Assembly: GCA_024640445.1 (NCBI GenBank)
Contig: JAHEEZ010000140.1
Span: 1-9,196 of the forward strand
Reading direction: 5' to 3'
Origin: Acidobacteriota bacterium
GTDB lineage: Bacteria; Acidobacteriota; Blastocatellia; Pyrinomonadales; Pyrinomonadaceae
Length of the DNA: 9,196 bases
Below are positions 8,286 to 9,196 of this stretch, one piece after another. Under the pieces are notes generated by a model. It was not told where the DNA came from. It worked only from the letters and a program-made list of their open reading frames with translations, and made no database searches. A program made the translations under genes and the position numbers. The stretch's first letter is position 1. Each line of letters opens with the position of its first letter.

Positions 8286-8393
8286 GCCGAACTCCGCAAA
8301 CTCGCCGAACTCGGCAAACTCAGCCAACTCAGCTAACTCTTTCAACTCAGTCAACTCAGCTAACTCTTTCAACTTAGTCAACTCTCCTAACTT
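8286..8393. repeat. Right arm of the opposed nonamer array: 12 units of NNNNAACTC, overlapping the ruvC stop codon
   Basis: Twelve contiguous nine-base units in the opposite orientation to the left arm, separated from it by 22 bases (8264-8285). The four units nearest the spacer use the same variable bases as the left arm (reverse complements CGGC, TGCG, CGGC, TGCC). The distal units are of a different type and form a 27-base higher-order repeat (8331-8357 and 8358-8384) with a single mismatch. The distal end runs through the ruvC TAG stop (8387-8389) and the last two ruvC codons. In the register that pairs 8246-8254 with 8286-8294 and 8237-8245 with 8295-8303, each unit pair matches at eight of nine bases. 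Confidence 0.88.
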
Positions 8394-8869
8394 TTTATGG
8401 GGCCGCAGTGATGAAAGTGGCAGATGGCCGCGGCGAGGGCGTCCGAGGCGTCGTCGGGCTGAGGAACGGCGTCAAGCTTCAGAAGGACCTTCACCATTTC
8501 CTGAACCTGGATTTTCTCCGCATTGCCGTAGCCGACAACGGTCTGTTTGATGAGCCTGGGGCTGTATTCGGCGATCTGCAGGCCGGATGTTTCGCCCAGC
8601 AAAAGAACCACTCCCCGGACCTGTCCGAGCTTCAGCGCGACCTTTGCGTTCCGGGCAAAGAAAGCCTCTTCCATTGAAAGGACGTCCGGACTGTACTTGT
8701 CTATTACTTGAAGGATTCCTTCGTGGATCTTCAGAAGCCTGCGTGAGAAGGTCAGGCCGCGTCCGGGTTTCACCGCGCCGTAAGCGATGCCGCGGTAGCG
8801 AAGCGGACCGCCTTCGAGGACGCCCCAGCCGAGGGACTCGCTTCCGGGATCAATGCCTAGGACTCTCAT
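8387..8869 (-). CDS. ruvC: Crossover junction endodeoxyribonuclease RuvC (Holliday-junction resolvase)
   Basis: A 160-residue protein of normal RuvC length. It nicks Holliday junctions symmetrically as a dimer, acting with the RuvAB branch-migration motor in recombinational repair. The acidic catalytic residues of the RNase H-like fold are visible: D7 in MRVLGIDPGS, E67 in LSMEEAFFARN, and D140 and D143 in PQPDDASDALAAAICH. The family segments around YSPRLIKQTVVGYGNAEK (102-119) and LKLGQVRG (79-86) are also present. I start at ATG 8869 because it gives the family-standard N-terminus; an adjacent ATG at 8872 is equally possible. An in-frame GTG at 8950 would add 27 residues encoded largely by a heptamer repeat and is unlikely. 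There is no Shine-Dalgarno: the bases before the start are the pyrimidine-rich complement of the heptamer array. Upstream is yebC, the usual neighbour; downstream ruvA and ruvB are absent, and the nonamer array followed by kgd takes their place. Confidence 0.96.
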   Translation of the reverse strand: MRVLGIDPGSESLGWGVLEGGPLRYRGIAYGAVKPGRGLTFSRRLLKIHEGILQVIDKYSPDVLSMEEAFFARNAKVALKLGQVRGVVLLLGETSGLQIAEYSPRLIKQTVVGYGNAEKIQVQEMVKVLLKLDAVPQPDDASDALAAAICHFHHCGPIKS

Positions 8870-8874
8870 CATTA

Positions 8875-8916
8875 AGAAGTCAGAAGTCAGGAGACAGGAG
8901 ACAGGAGACCGGAGAC
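8875..8916. repeat. Heptamer tandem repeat abutting the ruvC start codon
   Basis: Six contiguous seven-base units on the plus strand: two AGAAGTC, three AGGAGAC and one CGGAGAC. The array ends two bases upstream of the ATG at 8872. On the ruvC mRNA strand it reads as pyrimidine-rich GTCTCCT/GACTTCT and supplies no ribosome binding site. It resembles in style the short tandemly repeated heptamers known from cyanobacteria, but relationship to those is not implied. Confidence 0.85.
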
Positions 8917-8927
8917 CGCAATCAGTT

Positions 8928-8947
8928 CCCCGAGCGGTAGCGAGGGG
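8928..8947. repeat. Short imperfect palindrome CCCCGAGCGGTAGCGAGGGG
   Basis: A 20-base element with CCCC and GGGG ends that pair, a two-base mismatch, then a GC/GC inner pairing. It looks like a small REP-like element, but only one copy is visible here, so its repetitive nature is unproven. Confidence 0.35.
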
Positions 8948-8970
8948 CACCAGAAAAGTCAGGCCTCGAA

Positions 8971-9074
8971 CCTCGAATTACCAAAGCTGGTTCCGAGAAA
9001 AGGGTGAAGAACTGAAAAACTGAGGTTAGATACCCTCATTTTGAAATTTCCAATTTGTAATTTGAAATTCGAGG
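8971..9074. repeat. AT-rich segment bounded by a 9-bp inverted repeat
   Basis: CCTCGAATT at 8971-8979 is the exact reverse complement of AATTCGAGG at 9066-9074. The 104-base segment between contains the probable yebC terminator and, at 9040-9070, a low-complexity AAATTT-type run with an 8-base palindrome GAAATTTC (9043-9050) and repeated AATTTG/ATTTGAAATT words. The composition differs sharply from the neighbouring genes. It could be a small miniature-element-like insertion or simply a decayed repeat-rich spacer; there is no coding capacity and no obvious target-site duplication. Confidence 0.35.
9015..9038 (-). terminator. Probable rho-independent terminator of yebC
   Basis: On the minus strand TGAGG, an 8-base loop and CCTCA form a 5-bp stem (9021-9038), followed after one base by TTTTT (9015-9019). 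It lies about 50 bases after the yebC stop. The stem is short, so termination is probably partial, which would leave some read-through into ruvC. Confidence 0.4.
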
Positions 9075-9086
9075 ACCCATCCCCCG

Positions 9087-9196
9087 TTATTCCAGCTCGC
9101 TGTCGTCGATGTCGAAGTTGGAATAGACGTTCTGCACGTCATCGTGGTCGTCAATTGCGTCGTAGAGTTTCAGCATCTGCTGAGCATCGCCGCCCT
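9087..9196 (-). CDS. yebC: YebC/PmpR (TACO1-like) family protein, C-terminal end only
   Basis: Only the last 35 residues and the TAA stop are inside the window; the gene continues beyond the right edge. The sequence ends LKLYDAIDDHDDVQNVYSNF then DIDDSELE, the standard YebC C-terminus (compare LxxALEDxDDVQNVYxNFDI). YebC proteins were long annotated as transcriptional regulators, and their mitochondrial homologue TACO1 is a translational activator. The position immediately upstream of ruvC is the common bacterial gene order, which supports the call. A 214-217-base, repeat-filled gap separates it from the ruvC start. Confidence 0.92.
   Translation of the reverse strand, partial: GGDAQQMLKLYDAIDDHDDVQNVYSNFDIDDSELE

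Noticed and set aside
8060..8377. Plus-strand 105-residue open frame encoding a Glu-(Leu/Phe)-x repeat
   Set aside because: It is produced by the nine-base period of the array, which keeps a frame open automatically. There is no ribosome binding site, and its continuation into the inverted arm has no protein-like features.
8111..8393. CRISPR array
   Set aside because: Units are nine bases with no unique spacers, the second half is inverted, and no cas genes are nearby.
8870..8950. N-terminal extension of RuvC from the GTG at 8950
   Set aside because: The added residues are encoded by the palindrome and heptamer repeat, have no RuvC homology, and the family-standard start MRVLGIDPGS is at 8869.

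Overview
The window holds five genes, all on the minus strand, separated by intergenic stretches that are short or rich in repeats. In transcription order (high to low coordinates) they are: the 3' end of yebC, ruvC, a kgd-type 2-oxoglutarate decarboxylase/dehydrogenase with a fused acyltransferase domain, a CapA-family metallophosphatase lipoprotein, and a large secreted or membrane-anchored Asp-box (BNR) repeat protein whose C-terminus runs off the left edge.

The organism is most likely an Acidobacteriota bacterium, perhaps of the Blastocatellia/Pyrinomonadales type. This is inference. It rests on moderately GC-rich coding sequence, FG-GAP/VCBS-like units of the form 'DGDxKTDVxVFRP' at the C-terminus of the Asp-box protein (a style I associate with that group), an actinobacterial-type fused Kgd in a genome that otherwise does not look actinobacterial, and arrays of very short tandem repeats between housekeeping genes. 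No rRNA, tRNA, CRISPR array, insertion sequence or phage gene is visible.

Layout. Positions 1-2754 encode the partial Asp-box protein, with a strong ribosome binding site. Positions 2755-3086 are a non-coding gap with one AT-rich patch. Positions 3087-4235 (or up to 4340) encode the CapA-like lipoprotein, which directly follows kgd (4347-8039) and is probably co-transcribed with it. Positions 8040-8386 carry an unusual structure: two opposed arrays of a nine-base repeat, (GAGTTNNNN)17 and (NNNNAACTC)12, around a 22-base spacer, able to fold into a very long imperfect hairpin and running over the ruvC stop codon. Positions 8387-8869 are ruvC. Positions 8873-9086 hold a heptamer tandem repeat abutting the ruvC start codon, a short imperfect palindrome, a small inverted-repeat-bounded AT-rich segment and a probable yebC terminator. 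Positions 9087-9196 are the end of yebC.

Functionally, yebC-ruvC is a common bacterial pairing (translation/regulation factor plus Holliday-junction resolvase), but here ruvA and ruvB do not follow. Kgd serves the 2-oxoglutarate step of the TCA cycle. The CapA-like and Asp-box proteins are cell-envelope or exported proteins of unknown substrate. I found no undescribed multi-gene system. The most unusual material is the repeat architecture on both sides of ruvC.
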